Shown here piece after piece: positions 62,626-64,000 of a stretch of DNA of 64,000 nt (within the stretch, counting starts at the first letter, position 1; every line of letters starts with the position of its first letter). Source of the stretch: Erysipelatoclostridium sp. An173 (GTDB lineage Bacteria > Bacillota_I > Bacilli_A > Erysipelotrichales > Coprobacillaceae). The stretch lies in contig NZ_NFKR01000015.1 in the NCBI RefSeq assembly GCF_002160495.1, positions 1 through 64,000 on the forward strand, read 5' to 3'. The notes beneath the pieces are model-generated. The model saw nothing but the letters and a program-made list of their open reading frames with translations. It had not been told where the DNA came from and made no database searches. The translations under genes and the position numbers were made by a program.

Positions 62626-63649
62626 GTTAGTAGTGGGATTTATTGGAAATGGTAAAAGTGCTAATCGTTATCATATTCCATTCATTTTAACAAGAAAAGA
62701 TAAAATTGAAATTAAAAAAATTTATACAATAGATCAAAAGAAAGATAGCTGGGCTAAAATTCCAGGAGTAATTTATACTGAGGATTTAGATGATTTATTA
62801 AATGATCAAGATATTGATGTCATTGTAATTAGTACACCATCTAATGTTCATTATGAATATGCTAAGATTGTTTTAAATGCTGGAAAGAACTGTATTGTTG
62901 AAAAGCCATTTGCTAATACTTATGAAGAAGCTAAAGAAATTTTTGATCTAGCTAAGGAAAAAGGGTTAATGGTACAATGTTATCAAAACCGTCGCTTTGA
63001 CAGTGATTTTTTAACTGTTCAAAAAGTAATTGAATCTGGTAAATTAGGGGATTTGTTAGAGTTAGAAATGCATTTTGATTATTATCGTCCTTATATACCA
63101 GAAAGTGTTCATGAATTTAGCAGCATTAATTCATATTTGTATGGTCATGGTTGCCATACTCTTGACCAGGTAATTAGTTATTTTGGAAAACCTGATCATG
63201 TTCATTACGATGTTCGTCAGTTATTAGGTTCTGGCAGAATGAATGATTACTTTGATTTGGATTTATATTATGGAACATTGAAGGTATCAGTAAAATCAAG
63301 TTATTTCCGTGTTAAAGAACGACCAAGTTTTGTAGTTTATGGTAAAAAAGGAATGTTTATTAAAGAAAAGAAAGATAAACAGGAAGAACATTTGAAATTA
63401 TTCTATTTACCAGGTCCTGGTCATGAAGATTTTGGTGTTGATTTACCAAGTGAATATGGAACATTAATTTACTATGATGATCAAGGGAATTATCATGAAG
63501 AAAAGGTTCCATCAGTAAAAGGTGATTATGGTTATTATTATGATGCTTTATATGATACATTGAAAAATAATCAGGAAGTACTTGTAAAACCAGAACAAAC
63601 ATTATTACAAATTAAAATATTAGAAGATGGAATTAAAGGTCTAAAATAA
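62615..63649 (+). CDS. Gfo/Idh/MocA-family NAD(P)-dependent oxidoreductase (second copy)
   Basis: 344 aa from ATG 62615, inside the end of the first copy. VGFIGNGKSANRYHIPF (Rossmann, the YdgJ/YvaA-like start with N-R-Y-H), EKPFANTYEEAKE, YGHGCHTLDQVISYFGKPD. This branch includes scyllo-inositol dehydrogenases. About 30% similar to the first copy by eye, so an old duplication or independent recruitment. An in-frame start at 62579 is possible. Confidence 0.92.
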   Translation: MTDKLVVGFIGNGKSANRYHIPFILTRKDKIEIKKIYTIDQKKDSWAKIPGVIYTEDLDDLLNDQDIDVIVISTPSNVHYEYAKIVLNAGKNCIVEKPFANTYEEAKEIFDLAKEKGLMVQCYQNRRFDSDFLTVQKVIESGKLGDLLELEMHFDYYRPYIPESVHEFSSINSYLYGHGCHTLDQVISYFGKPDHVHYDVRQLLGSGRMNDYFDLDLYYGTLKVSVKSSYFRVKERPSFVVYGKKGMFIKEKKDKQEEHLKLFYLPGPGHEDFGVDLPSEYGTLIYYDDQGNYHEEKVPSVKGDYGYYYDALYDTLKNNQEVLVKPEQTLLQIKILEDGIKGLK

Positions 63650-63675
63650 AATGTCGCACTAGCGACATTTTATTT
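63646..63675. terminator. Bidirectional terminator after the Gfo/Idh/MocA operon
   Basis: AAAATGTCGC (63649-63658) pairs with GCGACATTTT (63663-63672), separated by ACTA, with T and A runs outside. Confidence 0.85.
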
Positions 63676-63999
63676 TGTTTCAATAGTAAAAAGAAATAGA
63701 GCAATTAAATATTCCTTTAAAAATATATTGCTAATTAAACCAGGTTCAATTGGTTCATTGATTTTTAGTGCATGATAAAAAGCACAAATAGCATCTTTAC
63801 TGCTTAATGTTTTAATAGTTGCCAATAATTCTTTAATAGTAATATCTTTAAAACGATTTTTTAATAGTTTATAACGTTGTTGGTATTCTTTTTTAAAAAC
63901 ATCATTTATTTCTTTACATACTTGATCTAAATCGTATAAAAGATCATTTTGATAATTATATTCTGTCATTGTTAATTCTAATGATCGAATGAAATAATC
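63670..63999 (-). CDS. Partial helical protein, 5' end outside the window
   Basis: The frame is open to the window edge (codons run upstream of ATG 63969 as DYFIRSLELT, with no stop), and ATG 63969 has no ribosome-binding site, so the true start is beyond 64000. The visible part is alpha-helical and charged (LLYDLDQVCKEINDVFKKEY, RYKLLKNRFKDITIKELLAT), ending in FLKEYLIALFLFTIETK. Not recognised. Convergent with the Gfo/Idh/MocA operon; a CGACATTTTA/TAAAATGTCG hairpin (63648-63673) lies between. Confidence 0.6.
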   Translation of the reverse strand, partial: DYFIRSLELTMTEYNYQNDLLYDLDQVCKEINDVFKKEYQQRYKLLKNRFKDITIKELLATIKTLSSKDAICAFYHALKINEPIEPGLISNIFLKEYLIALFLFTIETK

Positions 64000-64000
64000 T

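Noticed and set aside
1-64000. CRISPR array, prophage or insertion sequence
   Set aside because: No regularly spaced repeats, integrase, transposase or phage structural genes were found on either strand.

Overview
The window is AT-rich, densely packed DNA from a low-GC, spore-forming Firmicute. The cotJABC spore-coat operon, a putative exosporium-type protein, acetyl-branch diaminopimelate synthesis, PTS uptake, and large SpaA/SdrB-type and glycosidase surface proteins fit an anaerobic gut member of the Erysipelotrichia (Thomasclavelia/Coprobacillus-like). That placement is inference from gene content and codon use; no 16S rRNA is present. No IS element, phage or CRISPR array is visible.

Layout. 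0-4.6 kb: a phospho-signalling cluster (membrane protein, FHA protein, membrane Ser/Thr kinase with TPRs, 44-aa membrane protein, small beta protein, four-zinc-ribbon protein). 4.7 kb: tRNA-Trp, then cotJABC on the minus strand. 6-9 kb: ABC-F ATPase, nitroreductase, and a small protein matching the glycyl-radical end of anaerobic ribonucleotide reductase. 9.2-13.1 kb: dapF-dapH-deacetylase-aminotransferase, the acetyl route to meso-diaminopimelate. 13.2-32.3 kb: an accessory surface block: SARP-like regulator, a 4135-aa adhesin, a MucBP membrane protein, a second SARP-like regulator broken by a frameshift, and a C39 peptidase/ABC exporter. 32.3-34.8 kb: the housekeeping run ybeY-cdd-era-recO. 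35-40.5 kb: flavin reductase behind a MerR-type promoter, a CorA-type transporter with an unusual leader, fructose-type PTS, HAD phosphatase, a candidate small RNA and a PHP phosphatase. 40.5-42.5 kb: LysR and UbiD remnants fused head to head by a deletion, then an intact UbiX-type gene. 42.5-46.7 kb: VanW protein and serC-serA. 46.9-55.2 kb: GH16 glucanase, a GH29 alpha-fucosidase with many accessory modules, and a polysaccharide deacetylase. 55.3-64 kb: small membrane and secreted proteins, PadR-DUF6120 pair, a second deacetylase, Nudix, bioY, a frameshifted RpiR regulator, UPF0303 and two Gfo/Idh/MocA oxidoreductases.

How the parts work together. Surface adhesion (giant adhesin, MucBP protein) and glycan harvest (GH16, GH29, PTS, Gfo/Idh enzymes) suggest life on mucus or dietary glycans. 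Two paralogous SARP/GGDEF-like regulators sit directly upstream of surface or export genes. Several intergenic regions carry more RNA structure than plain terminators. The strongest is the corA leader: a 27-codon reading frame starting M-S-P-E-P-E-S, ending just before the corA ribosome-binding site, with three complementary GGAGG/CCTCC/GGAGG elements that can form alternative hairpins. Another is a 39.49-39.63 kb transcript candidate with three hairpins whose loops are all C-rich (anti-Shine-Dalgarno-like).

Several genes look broken: the first gene (possibly), the second SARP regulator, LysR/UbiD, and RpiR. Two of these are one-T shortfalls in T runs, so sequencing error must be excluded for them.
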